Shown piece after piece: positions 43,607 to 53,090 of a DNA stretch of 64,000 bases (within the stretch, counting starts at the first letter, position 1; each line of letters opens with the position of its first letter). The position numbers and the translations under genes were made by a program. Origin of the DNA: Acidilobaceae archaeon (GTDB lineage Archaea; Thermoproteota; Thermoprotei_A; Sulfolobales; Acidilobaceae); the NCBI GenBank assembly GCA_027037535.1, contig JALVZQ010000005.1, forward strand, positions 322,790-386,789, in the 5' to 3' direction. The notes beneath the pieces were generated by a model. The model saw only the letters and a program-made list of their open reading frames with translations, did not search any database and had not been told where the DNA came from.

Positions 43607-44773
43607 ATGAAGAACCGGCCAGCAGTCATAATACGGTACTCGGAGATTGCTGTCAAAGGACCCCTGACCAGGCGCAGGATGGAGGATTTATTATCGCACC
43701 ATATTGCCCGAGTCATTGAAAAATACGAGCTAAAGGGTACACTTAGTAAGACGCCGGGGAGGATTATACTATGGGATCCAAGAGATCCCTATGAGGCTGC
43801 TGAAAAAATCTCGTATGTTTTTGGAGTGAAGTCTACTAGCCCGGCAGCAGCCTATACGCTGTACTCATTGGAAGAAATAGTCAATGTCGGGAAAAGCCTC
43901 TTCTACGACAAGGTTGCAGGGAAAACATTCAGGGTCACCGCTAGAAGAACTGGAACGCATGAGTTTACTAGCAAGGATGTCGAGAGGGCACTGGGTGCGG
44001 CTTTATTTAGGGAGGGTGAGACGAAAGTCGATCTTACGAATCCTGAATATATAGTGTATGTGGAGATCCGTGGGAATACTGTTTTCTACTATGATAAGAT
44101 TATTCATGGCCCTGGAGGACTACCTGTAGGTAGCGAGGAGCCGGTGCTCGTATTATTCAGTGGAGGATTTGATTCCACTGCAACAGCATGGTATATTATG
44201 CGGAGAGGGGCGACTCCAGGACTTATATACTATGATCTCGGCGTGGAGGAAGCAAAAGAGAACGCAGTAATAATAGCGGAGAAACTAGCAGAGATCTGGA
44301 CCCATGGTTGGGATCTCAGACTCTATATCGCGGATATGACCCCGGTAGTCGAGAGGCTAGCTGAAACAATCAGGCCTGAGTACAGGACCCTAATAATTAG
44401 GAGATTGATGCTAGAGCACGCCTCTGGATTCGCAGAAACCAGAGGATATGAAGCACTTGCCACCGGCGACAACATCGGCCAAGTCGCTAGCCAGACAATA
44501 AGGAACCTACGACTAATCGGAGGCGGTATAAGGCTCCCGGTCATACGTCCCGTATCTGGACATGACAAAGATGAAATAATGAAGCTCATAGCCAAAATCG
44601 GACTATATTCGTACGTTAATGCACAGATAGAGCCTTGCAGAATACGAGTAAATCCTGTGCCGAGAGCCTCTCCAAAGATCTATAAGGAAGAGCTAGAGAA
44701 GGCATACAGGGTTATAGGAGACGCTCCCGGCGATGTTATAAAGATCAAAGAAGAATATAGGTTTAAGGGATGA
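43607..44773 (+). CDS. thiI: tRNA 4-thiouridine synthetase (ThiI)
   Basis: 388 residues from ATG 43607. N-terminal ferredoxin-like and THUMP domains (IIRYSEIAVKGPLTRRRMEDLLSHH near 8; RVTARRTGTHEFTSKDVERALG near 106) are followed by the PP-loop VLVLFSGGFDSTATAWYIMRRG near 180. A late Cys is in QIEPCRI near 345. It activates U8 of tRNA with ATP for sulfur transfer. The bacterial rhodanese domain is absent, as usual in archaea. Divergent from the hypothetical gene at 43066. Confidence 0.92.
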   Translation: MKNRPAVIIRYSEIAVKGPLTRRRMEDLLSHHIARVIEKYELKGTLSKTPGRIILWDPRDPYEAAEKISYVFGVKSTSPAAAYTLYSLEEIVNVGKSLFYDKVAGKTFRVTARRTGTHEFTSKDVERALGAALFREGETKVDLTNPEYIVYVEIRGNTVFYYDKIIHGPGGLPVGSEEPVLVLFSGGFDSTATAWYIMRRGATPGLIYYDLGVEEAKENAVIIAEKLAEIWTHGWDLRLYIADMTPVVERLAETIRPEYRTLIIRRLMLEHASGFAETRGYEALATGDNIGQVASQTIRNLRLIGGGIRLPVIRPVSGHDKDEIMKLIAKIGLYSYVNAQIEPCRIRVNPVPRASPKIYKEELEKAYRVIGDAPGDVIKIKEEYRFKG

Positions 44774-44817
44774 GCGAATTCACGGGTCTGACTCTTTCGG
44801 GATGAGGAAGCCCTCGA

Positions 44818-45612
44818 TCAGCGACTATACCGGGAAGCTATATTAGTGGCAATACTATATGCTTCCCTTAGATGCTTCTCGACTATGTAGATGTGTTCTC
44901 CGGAGTCTACAAGAATATTCTCTCCGTATAATAGTGACTCGACCCAGCCGGCTCTTCCATACAGCTTAGCCGGATCAAGCCTAGAACTATACTCGACTAC
45001 TGTAAATAGCGGAGGAGATCTCGCGTTGAACACTGCTATATTCGCTATTGAATTCTTTGATATCGTTGGGGGTTCTTTTCCAAGGCGCTCTGATATTATT
45101 CTCGAATAGTCTAGCGGGTCTTTGATGGCTTGAAGATTATTTAGGGGGTCTACTATGACGTCTCCGCTCTCCAACTTATTTGATCCGCTGTCTCCACATT
45201 CTACTTTGTATAGGTCGAAATCCGCGTCTAGAGAGTTCTTGAGACTATACGGTAGATTCTCTGAGACATATCTTATCGCTATCGAGGTTGCCCCCAACAT
45301 ATGTAACGTGTATATGCCGGGCAGTGATAGTTTGAATGCTTCATTGGGAGATAACTGCCTGTATAGTTCACAGGGCGAATCATAGATCTCAGTATACCTA
45401 AACGGATATAGAAGCGGGTCCGCGACAACTCTTAGACCAGGTACAATTATTCTACCGGGACCTCCCAAGACAAGCGTCGCATATGTATACTCTTCGGGGG
45501 GAGAACCCTCTCCAAGATCAATGACGCGCCCCCCTCTCACATAAACATAGCCGTTCCTCAGTATCTCATTACCTGTATAAACTATGTCGCCTGTAACGAG
45601 TATGCTTATCAT
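44818..45612 (-). CDS. amidohydrolase-like protein lacking metal ligands
   Basis: 264 residues from ATG 45612. The opening ISILVTGDIVYTGNEILRNGYVYVRGGRVIDLGEG (1-35) is the composite beta domain typical of the amidohydrolase superfamily. Where the metal motif PGxxDxHxH should be, it reads VPGLRVVADPLLYP (near 58-71), without the His pair, and the rest is much shorter than normal (~430). Late SIANIAVFNARSPP matches the closing beta part. A catalytic amidohydrolase is unlikely; a degenerate or repurposed protein is. It is convergent with thiI. Confidence 0.6.
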   Translation of the reverse strand: MISILVTGDIVYTGNEILRNGYVYVRGGRVIDLGEGSPPEEYTYATLVLGGPGRIIVPGLRVVADPLLYPFRYTEIYDSPCELYRQLSPNEAFKLSLPGIYTLHMLGATSIAIRYVSENLPYSLKNSLDADFDLYKVECGDSGSNKLESGDVIVDPLNNLQAIKDPLDYSRIISERLGKEPPTISKNSIANIAVFNARSPPLFTVVEYSSRLDPAKLYGRAGWVESLLYGENILVDSGEHIYIVEKHLREAYSIATNIASRYSR

Positions 45613-45744
45613 CTCCTATTACACCTCCTCTTAACACTATGTGCAATAAGCGGGTTTAATCTAGTTCCTTCCGCTACCAAGAATAATTATATCAACTTGG
45701 CCTAGACACCTGTGTCTCGAGGAAAACAGTAACGGGGAAGAGTA

Positions 45745-47283
45745 TTGCAACAGGTGTATGTAGCGGATATAGATGCAGTAATCGACGGGACACTAGCCGA
45801 AGCTATTAGAAAAGGAGAACTCTCGGGAAGACTGCTTATACATAGAGCAATAGTCGACTACCTATACGAAGAAGCCAAAAAAGGAAAGACGGCGGGTATG
45901 GCAGGTTTAGAAGATCTCTCAAGCCTCTTAGGAATGAGTGCAATGGACTTGGAGATCGCGATTGTCGACGATGAAAAACCCTCACGGATGAAAACGCTCT
46001 CCTTAGAAGACGTAAAGAAAATTACACGCGAATACGCGTGGAGAACAGGTGCAACTCTCCTAACAAGCGATCCGCTCCAAGCTAAAGCCGCACAAGCCTT
46101 AGGGGTACCTGTATATTATACTGCGAGAGCCGGTAGAGAGGGTAAACTAAAGATAGAGGAATTCTTCACTAGCAAAACGATGAGCGTCCATCTAAAAGAA
46201 GGAGCCCCGCCCCTAGCAAAGGTAGGTCGTCCGGGTAGATGGACCTTCGTCTCATTATCTAGCGAACCCCTCACTAGGAGAGATCTCGAAGACGCAGCCA
46301 GAGAAATCCTTGAAGCTGCGTCCCGTATGGAAGATGGATTCATTGAAATAGATAGGTTCGGGTCAACAATAGTTCAACTAAAGGACTATAGGATAGTCAT
46401 TACTCGTCCACCATTAAGCGAAGCATGGGAAATAACAGTTGTTAAACCCGTAGTTAAGCTCAAACTTGAAGACTATAACCTACCAGATAAACTGCTTGAG
46501 AGACTAAGGGAAAGAGCAGAAGGCATCCTTATAGCAGGAGCGCCTGGTATGGGTAAGACCACGTTCGCTCAGGCACTCGCAGAATATTATGCGTCTCAGG
46601 GCAAGATAGTAAAGACCATAGAGTCCCCTAGGGACATGAAGCTACCAGCCATAGTCACACAATACTCTAAGAACTATGCTGATCTAGGAGAATTACACGA
46701 CATACTCCTCCTGAGCAGACCCGATTACACGTTTTACGACGAGTTGAGAAGCGACGAGGACTTCCAGCTATACGTTGACCTTAGACTAGCAGGTATAGGC
46801 ATGGTTGGAGTAGTGCATGCTACAACACCCATAGACGCCATACAGAGATTTATACGGAGAGTCGAGCTCGGAATGATCCCAAGCATAATAGATACCGTTA
46901 TATTCATAGACAAGGGACAGGTCGAAAAAGTCCTAGATCTCTCAATAACAGTAAAACTCCCTACAGGCCTAAAAGAAGCAGATCTGTCCAGACCAGTTGT
47001 CGAGGTAAGAGACTTCCTGACAGGAGAGCTCGAATACGAGATCTACACCTTTGGAGAACAAACAATGGTAGTCCCAGTAAAGGGCCGGCAAGCCAAAATG
47101 AAGCAGGAAGCCGTAACAAGACTAATACAAAAGATCCTACCGGAGGCCCAAGTAGAAATACGCGACGGAACTGTAATCGTAAGAGTGCCAAGACATACGC
47201 CTCGGCTCACTGCCCGTAGACTTAAACGTATCAGGAAGATAGCCGAGAAAAACGGATTCGAGGCAAGAATCATACCATTCTAG
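45745..47283 (+). CDS. PINA-type PIN-domain ATPase
   Basis: 512 residues from TTG 45745 (GGGGAAG upstream). Order: PIN domain (~3-130; VADIDAVIDG, ATLLTSDPLQAKAAQALG), a bridging region, a PilT/VirB11-like ATPase with Walker A AGAPGMGKTT near 264-273 and DYTFYDELRSDED near 332, and a C-terminal KH-like end (RQAKMKQEAVTRLIQKILPEAQVEIRDGTVIVRVPR). This is the crenarchaeal PINA arrangement; the Sulfolobus protein is reported to drive Holliday-junction migration and to associate with Hjc. Here hjc lies 50 bases downstream, convergent. Confidence 0.88.
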   Translation: MQQVYVADIDAVIDGTLAEAIRKGELSGRLLIHRAIVDYLYEEAKKGKTAGMAGLEDLSSLLGMSAMDLEIAIVDDEKPSRMKTLSLEDVKKITREYAWRTGATLLTSDPLQAKAAQALGVPVYYTARAGREGKLKIEEFFTSKTMSVHLKEGAPPLAKVGRPGRWTFVSLSSEPLTRRDLEDAAREILEAASRMEDGFIEIDRFGSTIVQLKDYRIVITRPPLSEAWEITVVKPVVKLKLEDYNLPDKLLERLRERAEGILIAGAPGMGKTTFAQALAEYYASQGKIVKTIESPRDMKLPAIVTQYSKNYADLGELHDILLLSRPDYTFYDELRSDEDFQLYVDLRLAGIGMVGVVHATTPIDAIQRFIRRVELGMIPSIIDTVIFIDKGQVEKVLDLSITVKLPTGLKEADLSRPVVEVRDFLTGELEYEIYTFGEQTMVVPVKGRQAKMKQEAVTRLIQKILPEAQVEIRDGTVIVRVPRHTPRLTARRLKRIRKIAEKNGFEARIIPF

Positions 47284-47332
47284 TAATAATAGAAGCGTCC
47301 AAAGAGATATTCCCGGTTAGGAAAGCCCCGAC

Positions 47333-47761
47333 TTAGCCAAAATACTCGTCCATCACTTTTACCCTCGAGAAAAGAAGATTCTCCAACTCATACAGTCTCA
47401 TCCCAGACTCCGGCTTAGAAATCTTCCTCCTACCCGACTTCGTCTCCGGTAAATCCTTTAGTATATGGAATCGCCAGCCAATCCAAGATATCTTTACTGC
47501 AACGACGGCGAGGCCACCGCTCCTCTTCTCCAGCTCGAGGAGGCCCTTCACTTGGCCTGGAGGAATATAGAGGGGTCTTGACTCTCTTCCCTGCTTAACC
47601 TCTATTACGAGTATTCTCCCGTCTTTAACCGCTAGGAGATCGGGCTGAAAACGTTTCTTCGTCGCTGATCCACTCGAGGGGCCTCTTACAACGGCGAACC
47701 CCCTCTCCCACAACATGTTAGCCAGCTCGTTCTCTACCCGTGTAGCGCTCCTCTTGTTAAC
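47333..47761 (-). CDS. hjc: Holliday junction resolvase Hjc
   Basis: 142 residues from ATG 47761 (the frame opens 14 codons earlier at 47803). Nuclease motifs: ATRVENELANML with the first Glu (near 6-17), GPSSGSATKKRFQPDLLAV with the catalytic Asp near 38, and VIEVKQGRES near 50 (E-x-K). It cuts four-way junctions in recombination and fork repair. The neighbour PINA, convergent and 50 bases away, is its reported partner, which strengthens both calls. Confidence 0.92.
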   Translation of the reverse strand, partial: VNKRSATRVENELANMLWERGFAVVRGPSSGSATKKRFQPDLLAVKDGRILVIEVKQGRESRPLYIPPGQVKGLLELEKRSGGLAVVAVKISWIGWRFHILKDLPETKSGRRKISKPESGMRLYELENLLFSRVKVMDEYFG

Positions 47762-47896
47762 CATCTCTAGAACACGCCCGTGCCCCCAATTACTTAATGC
47801 CAATTACCCAGCCAGATTTCAAATAGTCCTCTGCGAGAAACCACTATTAATAAGATCCCTCTTTTAAACATATAATACGGTTCAGAGGTGTAGGTT

Positions 47897-48694
47897 GTGC
47901 CGGAGGATACTCTACTCATCGAAGCCCTCATTGCCTTGTTCATTGTTGGAACCCTTCTCTCAATGAGTATAAAGGTCGTCAAGGAATATGAGAGGGCAGT
48001 CATATTTCGACTTGGAAGACTCCTAGGGGCCAAGGGCCCAGGACTCTTCTTCATTATCCCCTTTATAGATAACTTTGTCCGAATAGACCTCAGAATAGTC
48101 ACTGCAGATGTCCCAGAACAAAGAACTATTACAAAAGACAACGTCACAGTAGGAGTCGACGCCGTAGTATACTATAAGGTATTCGATCCGGAAAAAGCCG
48201 TAACCAAGATAGAAAACTACCATTACGGAGTAATAATGCTCGCCCAAACCACTCTCAGGGACATAATAGGACAAGTAGAACTAGACGACCTGCTCACAAA
48301 CAGAGAAGAGATAAACAAACGCTTACAAGAAATACTCGACACGCTCACAGACCCCTGGGGGATAAAGGTTACAGCCGTAACAATCAAGGAAGTAAAGCTA
48401 CCCGAATCAATGCTACGAGCTATGGCTAAACAAGCCGAGGCAGAGAGATGGAGGAGGGCAAGAATAATCGAAGCCGAGGGAGAGCGGCAGGCTGCAAAGA
48501 TTATGGCTGAGGCAGCATCATTCTACGAAAAGTATCCATCTGCTATGAGGCTAAGAGAGCTCCAGACACTCGTAGAGATAGCAAAGGAGAAGAACCTCAT
48601 CGTAGTGGCTCCACACACCTATATGCCCAGTACCGGCGACATAGTAGCACTCTCAAAGGCGGTCGCCAACAAACAAGTACCAAACAACGGTTAA
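47897..48694 (+). CDS. stomatin/prohibitin (SPFH) family membrane protein
   Basis: 265 residues from GTG 47897, with GAGGTGTAGG upstream. An N-terminal membrane segment (LLIEALIALFIVGTLLSMSI) leads to the SPFH domain: EYERAVIFRLGRLLGAKGPGL near 36-56, RTITKDNVTVGVDAVVYYKV near 82-101, and helical AMAKQAEAERWRRARIIEAEGERQAAKIMAEAA near 178. It is paired with the NfeD protease 47 bases downstream, the classic archaeal stomatin operon partner (p1510/p1490 type). The protease cuts the stomatin hydrophobic tail. Confidence 0.9.
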   Translation: MPEDTLLIEALIALFIVGTLLSMSIKVVKEYERAVIFRLGRLLGAKGPGLFFIIPFIDNFVRIDLRIVTADVPEQRTITKDNVTVGVDAVVYYKVFDPEKAVTKIENYHYGVIMLAQTTLRDIIGQVELDDLLTNREEINKRLQEILDTLTDPWGIKVTAVTIKEVKLPESMLRAMAKQAEAERWRRARIIEAEGERQAAKIMAEAASFYEKYPSAMRLRELQTLVEIAKEKNLIVVAPHTYMPSTGDIVALSKAVANKQVPNNG

Positions 48695-48741
48695 CCATTA
48701 CCACAACCATTACATAGACTATATGGTGAGGTACGAAGTAT

Positions 48742-50181
48742 ATGAGGATAAAACCGACAAACCATAAAAAAACGATTCCTATTATGATTCTAGTACTATC
48801 ATTAGTACTTGTCTCCTCAATAATCTCATATTCACAAACAAACACTACCACGGCAAACAATACTCTAGGCGCAAAATACTGTGGTTCAGTAGAAAAAATG
48901 TACGGAATAATAGGCACAACGTCAAACGCAACATATGATAGAGTCATCTCTGGAAAATACTATTATATAAAGATAACCGGCATCATAGATACATCAACAG
49001 AAGAATACGTCAAATACGCTATCCAGATTGCAGAAGAAAACAACGCCGCCCTAATAATACTCCTAAATACTCCAGGAGGATACCTGGATCCGGCAACAAA
49101 TATCGTGACTATAATCGACAATGCAAAAATACCTGTCATAGGCTACGTTGTAGACAAATGGGCAGAAAGCGCCGGGACCCTAATACTAATGTCCACGCAT
49201 ATCGCCGCCATGCAGCCAGGGACGATCATAGGGTCAATGCAGCCAATAGCCTACAACCCACAAACAGGGAGTTATCAGCCTATAAACGATTCCAAGATAA
49301 TCAATCCATTAATCAAGCTACTATGCGAACATGCGGCTACGAAGGGACGCAACTCCACTGCACTCGTAAGATTCGTCCTCTACAATGACAACTACGGGGC
49401 ATACGAGGCCCTCGACAAGGGAGTTATCGAGATTGTAGCCTCAGACACGGCTGATCTAGTTAGTAAACTAAATAATCTCGTCGTCGCCTTACCTTCAGGT
49501 TATACATATGCGTTTATCAACGGAGAAGGATCCGTCACTATAGAAGAAATACCTCCTCCTCCAAGAGTCGTAATTATCCATGCACTATCCGACCCGATAC
49601 TATCCGGAATACTCCTTAGCCTAGGAATGCTCATACTATTATTCAGTATAGTATCGGGCCATCTCGCATACGCTACGATAGGAGCATTACTCCTCATCCT
49701 AGGAATGGCAGGAACCGGCTATAACATCAACATGGTAACAATCCTGCTCCTAGCTCTAGGAGCATTACTTGTCGTAATCGAAATGCATACCCCTGGCTTC
49801 GGAGTCCTAGGAGGAGTCGGAATAGTTATGCTCGTCCTCGGAATAGCCCTACTGCCTGCGGGAGCGGGCTTCGCTGTTCCACAAGGATATGCTAACACGC
49901 TCCTCGCATCACTCTATATTACAGGGGCCATAATGGGAGTATTCACAGTCTATGTCGTATATAAGGTCCTAGAAGTACGAAAGAAGCAACCAATAATATG
50001 GAGCATCACCGGAAAAATAGGTGAGGCAGTCGACGATTTGGAGCCTGGAAAACCAGGATTCATAATAGTAGAAGGCGAATACTGGAAGGCTATCTCTAAC
50101 GAATTCGTGCCTCGCGGAAGTAAAGTAAAAGTTCTACGAAAAGAAGGCCCAATACTCTATGTTGAAAAAATAGAAGAATAG
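48742..50181 (+). CDS. nfeD: NfeD-family membrane serine protease (ClpP class)
   Basis: 479 residues from ATG 48742. Signal/anchor at ~11-30, then a ClpP-like domain with LNTPGGYLDPATNIV near 113 and the catalytic Ser in KWAESAGTLILMSTHIAAMQPGTIIGS near 150; the usual Lys follows later. Four or five C-terminal membrane helices (from ~280) and an OB-like end domain (TGKIGEAVDDLEPGKPGFIIVEGEYWKAIS, ~418-447) finish it. It cleaves stomatin and acts in membrane quality control. Operon with the SPFH gene. Confidence 0.92.
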   Translation: MRIKPTNHKKTIPIMILVLSLVLVSSIISYSQTNTTTANNTLGAKYCGSVEKMYGIIGTTSNATYDRVISGKYYYIKITGIIDTSTEEYVKYAIQIAEENNAALIILLNTPGGYLDPATNIVTIIDNAKIPVIGYVVDKWAESAGTLILMSTHIAAMQPGTIIGSMQPIAYNPQTGSYQPINDSKIINPLIKLLCEHAATKGRNSTALVRFVLYNDNYGAYEALDKGVIEIVASDTADLVSKLNNLVVALPSGYTYAFINGEGSVTIEEIPPPPRVVIIHALSDPILSGILLSLGMLILLFSIVSGHLAYATIGALLLILGMAGTGYNINMVTILLLALGALLVVIEMHTPGFGVLGGVGIVMLVLGIALLPAGAGFAVPQGYANTLLASLYITGAIMGVFTVYVVYKVLEVRKKQPIIWSITGKIGEAVDDLEPGKPGFIIVEGEYWKAISNEFVPRGSKVKVLRKEGPILYVEKIEE

Positions 50182-50210
50182 CCTTCCAGGCACTAATATC
50201 CTTGAGTCTA

Positions 50211-50423
50211 CTATATAGAGTGTTTTTCTTCTTGCTCCGTCACCTGCTTAAGCTCTATAAGCAAGGTACGGATATTCTCTATGTACAATACTATATTTAG
50301 TATTTGGCCTTTATGCTTGAAGTCTTTACTAGCCAAGGCAAGCTGTGATTCTAGCAGGTCGAGTTCTACCATTATATCATCGATTATATCTCGAGGCAGA
50401 CGGTGTAGAGCAGCATTACTCAT
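50211..50423 (-). CDS. small helical protein
   Basis: 70 residues from ATG 50423, all alpha-helical and charged (PRDIIDDIMVELDLLESQLALASKDFKHKGQILNIVLYIENIRTLLIEL). Ends two bases from the stop of the phosphorylase-like gene in the same direction, so it lies directly downstream of that gene in one operon. It may be a partner of that protein. Not recognised. Confidence 0.55.
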   Translation of the reverse strand: MSNAALHRLPRDIIDDIMVELDLLESQLALASKDFKHKGQILNIVLYIENIRTLLIELKQVTEQEEKHSI

Positions 50424-50425
50424 AC

Positions 50426-51208
50426 CTATAACGACCTCCTCTCTAACTGTTTGAATAGTTCTACAGCGGCCATATAAAGAACCGACTCTAATCTTACTTC
50501 CTTCTCCCTGAGACTTGCAAGTTCATCGAAGGAAGGCATAATGCTTGTAACAGGATGAGTATATGCTCTCGACAATGTGAGAAGAGAGAGCGCCTCAAGC
50601 TTCTGGAACTCGTATTGGAGAGCATATAATGTAGCTGTCATCGAGTCAACAGCATAAACTCCCCGCTTTCCTAAAAGATCCTTTAGCTCTCCTGCAATCC
50701 ATCGTATTCGGGGGCTTGGAACTGATACTGTGAAACCATATATCCATTTGAAATCGGAGAACCTTATCTCTACTAGATTCTTGAACCCTGAAGCCATTCT
50801 CTGAGAAGCAAGCAGCGGGAGGCCTTCACCCGAGATCCTTATACTCAATGCCTCTCTGCCGATTGCCCCATTAGCCACGAGAACAGATGATATGGGAACC
50901 TTCTTTGAGAGCCTGTATCCCCTACTGATCAAGATTACGTTCCTTACACCAAACATATAGAGTTCGGACACTGCTTCAGCCACTGCCTGAGGATAGGGAG
51001 GTATCTGTACGACGATAAGATCAACATCAGACTGCCTCCCTGCTATTGCCCTGAACCCGGTAATTCCCTCTCTCTCACTAATGATCTTCTCGATTCCCCT
51101 CTTAATATTATTAAATACCTCGACAGAATCTATCAGGATAGCATTACTTATCTTAGAGACCCCGTAGAGCCCCGTAACCGCGCCAACACCTATCGTTTCC
51201 AAACTCAT
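50426..51208 (-). CDS. nucleoside phosphorylase-like (PNP/UDP) protein
   Basis: 260 residues from ATG 51208. [61 protein letters not shown] (near 63-123) follows the order of the PNP/uridine phosphorylase fold (phosphate region, GTCG-like turn replaced by SRGY, and the later strand). [29 protein letters not shown] near 194 fits the C-terminal helix region. The GTCG/GTSGG loop is not canonical, so activity may differ. Followed by the 70-residue helical gene. Confidence 0.6.
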   Translation of the reverse strand: MSLETIGVGAVTGLYGVSKISNAILIDSVEVFNNIKRGIEKIISEREGITGFRAIAGRQSDVDLIVVQIPPYPQAVAEAVSELYMFGVRNVILISRGYRLSKKVPISSVLVANGAIGREALSIRISGEGLPLLASQRMASGFKNLVEIRFSDFKWIYGFTVSVPSPRIRWIAGELKDLLGKRGVYAVDSMTATLYALQYEFQKLEALSLLTLSRAYTHPVTSIMPSFDELASLREKEVRLESVLYMAAVELFKQLERRSL

Positions 51209-51285
51209 GCACCCGGGGGGTCAAACTTTTAACTAAATCCAATACAATACTTACAGTTGCGGGGTATAAAAGGGGGGTGAACACT

Positions 51286-51669
51286 ATGAGCTTCAGATTA
51301 GAACAGAGGAGCCTGGAAACCTATAAGGTCTACGGAAAACACGTTTATGGAAACCTCATAGGATGCCGCAATCACGAAGCCCTCCGCAACCCAGAGCTAC
51401 TAGAAGACGTAGTAAGAAAAGCCGCTGAAGAAGGAAACATGACAGTACTAGACATAAAGACTTGGAAAATAGGAGAAGGATACAGCCTAGTCGCAATAAT
51501 CCTAGAGAGCCACATAACGATCCACACATGGCCCGAATACGACTTCGCCACAGTAGACGTCTATAGCTGTGGATCGCATACAGACCCCGAGAAAACATTC
51601 AAGATAATAGTCGACTACTTGAAGCCTATCAGGATGGAGTCAAAAATAGCAGATAGGAGTCTGGAATAG
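51286..51669 (+). CDS. S-adenosylmethionine/arginine decarboxylase, pyruvoyl type
   Basis: 127 residues from ATG 51286, with GGGGGGTG upstream (GTG 51277 also possible). The core [34 protein letters not shown] (about 67-101) has the Glu-Ser cleavage site that creates the pyruvoyl cofactor, followed by the His and Cys of the SpeD family. Crenarchaea have two paralogues, one for S-adenosylmethionine and one for arginine; sequence here does not settle which. Polyamine synthesis either way. A GC-rich hairpin follows the stop. Confidence 0.88.
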   Translation: MSFRLEQRSLETYKVYGKHVYGNLIGCRNHEALRNPELLEDVVRKAAEEGNMTVLDIKTWKIGEGYSLVAIILESHITIHTWPEYDFATVDVYSCGSHTDPEKTFKIIVDYLKPIRMESKIADRSLE

Positions 51670-51675
51670 GATATA

Positions 51676-51700
51676 CCCCCGGGGGGCACCTGCCCGGGGG
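51676..51700 (+). terminator. GC-rich hairpin after the pyruvoyl decarboxylase gene
   Basis: CCCCCGGG (51676-51683) pairs with CCCGGGGG (51693-51700) around a nine-base loop, seven bases beyond the stop codon at 51669. It is likely a 3'-end or processing structure. No long T-run follows directly, so a plain terminator is not certain. Confidence 0.45.
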
Positions 51701-51812
51701 ATACAATTAGCGAGGACTCAATAGAAATAGCCATCTCTATCAACTAGAAATAATAAAATTACCTTCAAATAATATAATCCCCTAACTCAAACATACTCAA
51801 GTAATAATTAGG

Positions 51813-51839
51813 TCCCCGACACACTTAATGTGCCGGGGA
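51813..51839 (+). promoter_or_regulatory. hairpin enclosing the ribosome site of the M20 peptidase gene
   Basis: TCCCCGACACA (51813-51823) pairs with TGTGCCGGGGA (51829-51839) with one mismatch and a five-base loop. The GGGGA forms the only good ribosome-binding site for the TTG start at 51846. Opening the stem would be needed for translation, so an RNA thermometer or other translation control is possible. Confidence 0.4.
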
Positions 51840-51845
51840 TAATGC

Positions 51846-53090
51846 TTGGACAAGGATATTCTTGAAAACGCATACAACTGGGGACTCGACCTACTCTCCG
51901 AACTAATAAAGATACCTTCTGTCTCGCCCCAGGGAGACCACTACGAAGAAATAGCAGAACTACTCGCACACACAACAGAAAGCCTGGGCTTCGATACACA
52001 AATAATAAAAGTAGATAAGGACTACCAAGAGCAGAACTGTAAACATGCAAGCAGGAATCCAAGATATATTGTACTAGCAACATACGGCTCCGATGGACCC
52101 ATCCTCCACTTTAACGGCCACTACGACGTAGTCCCGGGAGGAATAGGATGGACAATAACAGATCCATTCAAGCCCCTCGTAAAGGATAACAAGCTCTATG
52201 GCAGAGGAGCCATAGACATGAAAGGAGGAATCGCAGCAGTTCTCGCTGGCTTGAAGGCCTTAAAAGAATCCAATGGTTACCCGGATAATCTAGTCCTTCA
52301 ACTAGCCTTTGTTCCAGACGAGGAAATAGGTGGGGAGTGTGGAACAGGTTACCTAGTGGAAAAAGTACTTGACCGAGCACCAGAATACGTTATCATTCCG
52401 GAGCCTAGCGGATTGAAGACCCCCTGGCACGGGCATAAAGGGGCACTATGGGCAAATATAAGAGTACACGGGAAGAACGCGCATGCCAGTACGCCTTGGC
52501 AGGGTAAAAACGCGTTCCTTCTCGCTTCGAGATTTGCGCTCGAGCTCCATTCAAGATACACGACTATGCTCTCCACGAGAAGAACCAAGTATAAGATAAC
52601 GCCTCCAGAGGCCTCGTATCCAACCGTAATGATCGGCGGAGTAGCCCGAGTAGTTGATGGGAAAACAAATCAGGTACCAGGACTCTTCGAGTTCACTATA
52701 GATAGAAGACTGATACCGGAGGAAAATGTTGAAGGTACTCGTGGAGAACTCGAGGCGTTGCTGAGATGGATCTCTGTCGAGTTAGGCATAGAAGGATATG
52801 AGGTAAGCTATGAGACCTCTATGGAGCCGGCAATAAATGATCCTGCAGAATTATACAAAGCACTCAAAGAATCAGGCAGAAAACATGATGTTATTATAGG
52901 GGAACCCGAGGTCTGTCCAGGAGGACTCGACCTTCGCTACTATACATTGAAGGGATCTAAAGCATTATCATATGGTCCCACGGGAACTACTGCTCATGCC
53001 CCCGACGAGTATCTTGATCTAGACGAATTCAAAAAATTAATAGGAATATTCGGCGTGCTACCATTAGAGCTAAGCAGATTAAACCCCTAG
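51846..53090 (+). CDS. M20 family metallopeptidase (ArgE/DapE type)
   Basis: 414 residues from TTG 51846. Metal ligands: LHFNGHYDVVPGG near 81-93, GRGAIDMKGG near 121, PDEEIGGECGTGY near 157 with the catalytic EE, EPSG near 187, and TAHAPDEYLDL near 383 with the last His. The dimer domain lies at ~195-310. Family members remove acyl groups from amino acids (acetylornithine, succinyl-diaminopimelate, acetyl-lysine); the substrate here is unknown. It ends 12 bases inside the convergent transporter gene. Confidence 0.88.
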   Translation: MDKDILENAYNWGLDLLSELIKIPSVSPQGDHYEEIAELLAHTTESLGFDTQIIKVDKDYQEQNCKHASRNPRYIVLATYGSDGPILHFNGHYDVVPGGIGWTITDPFKPLVKDNKLYGRGAIDMKGGIAAVLAGLKALKESNGYPDNLVLQLAFVPDEEIGGECGTGYLVEKVLDRAPEYVIIPEPSGLKTPWHGHKGALWANIRVHGKNAHASTPWQGKNAFLLASRFALELHSRYTTMLSTRRTKYKITPPEASYPTVMIGGVARVVDGKTNQVPGLFEFTIDRRLIPEENVEGTRGELEALLRWISVELGIEGYEVSYETSMEPAINDPAELYKALKESGRKHDVIIGEPEVCPGGLDLRYYTLKGSKALSYGPTGTTAHAPDEYLDLDEFKKLIGIFGVLPLELSRLNP

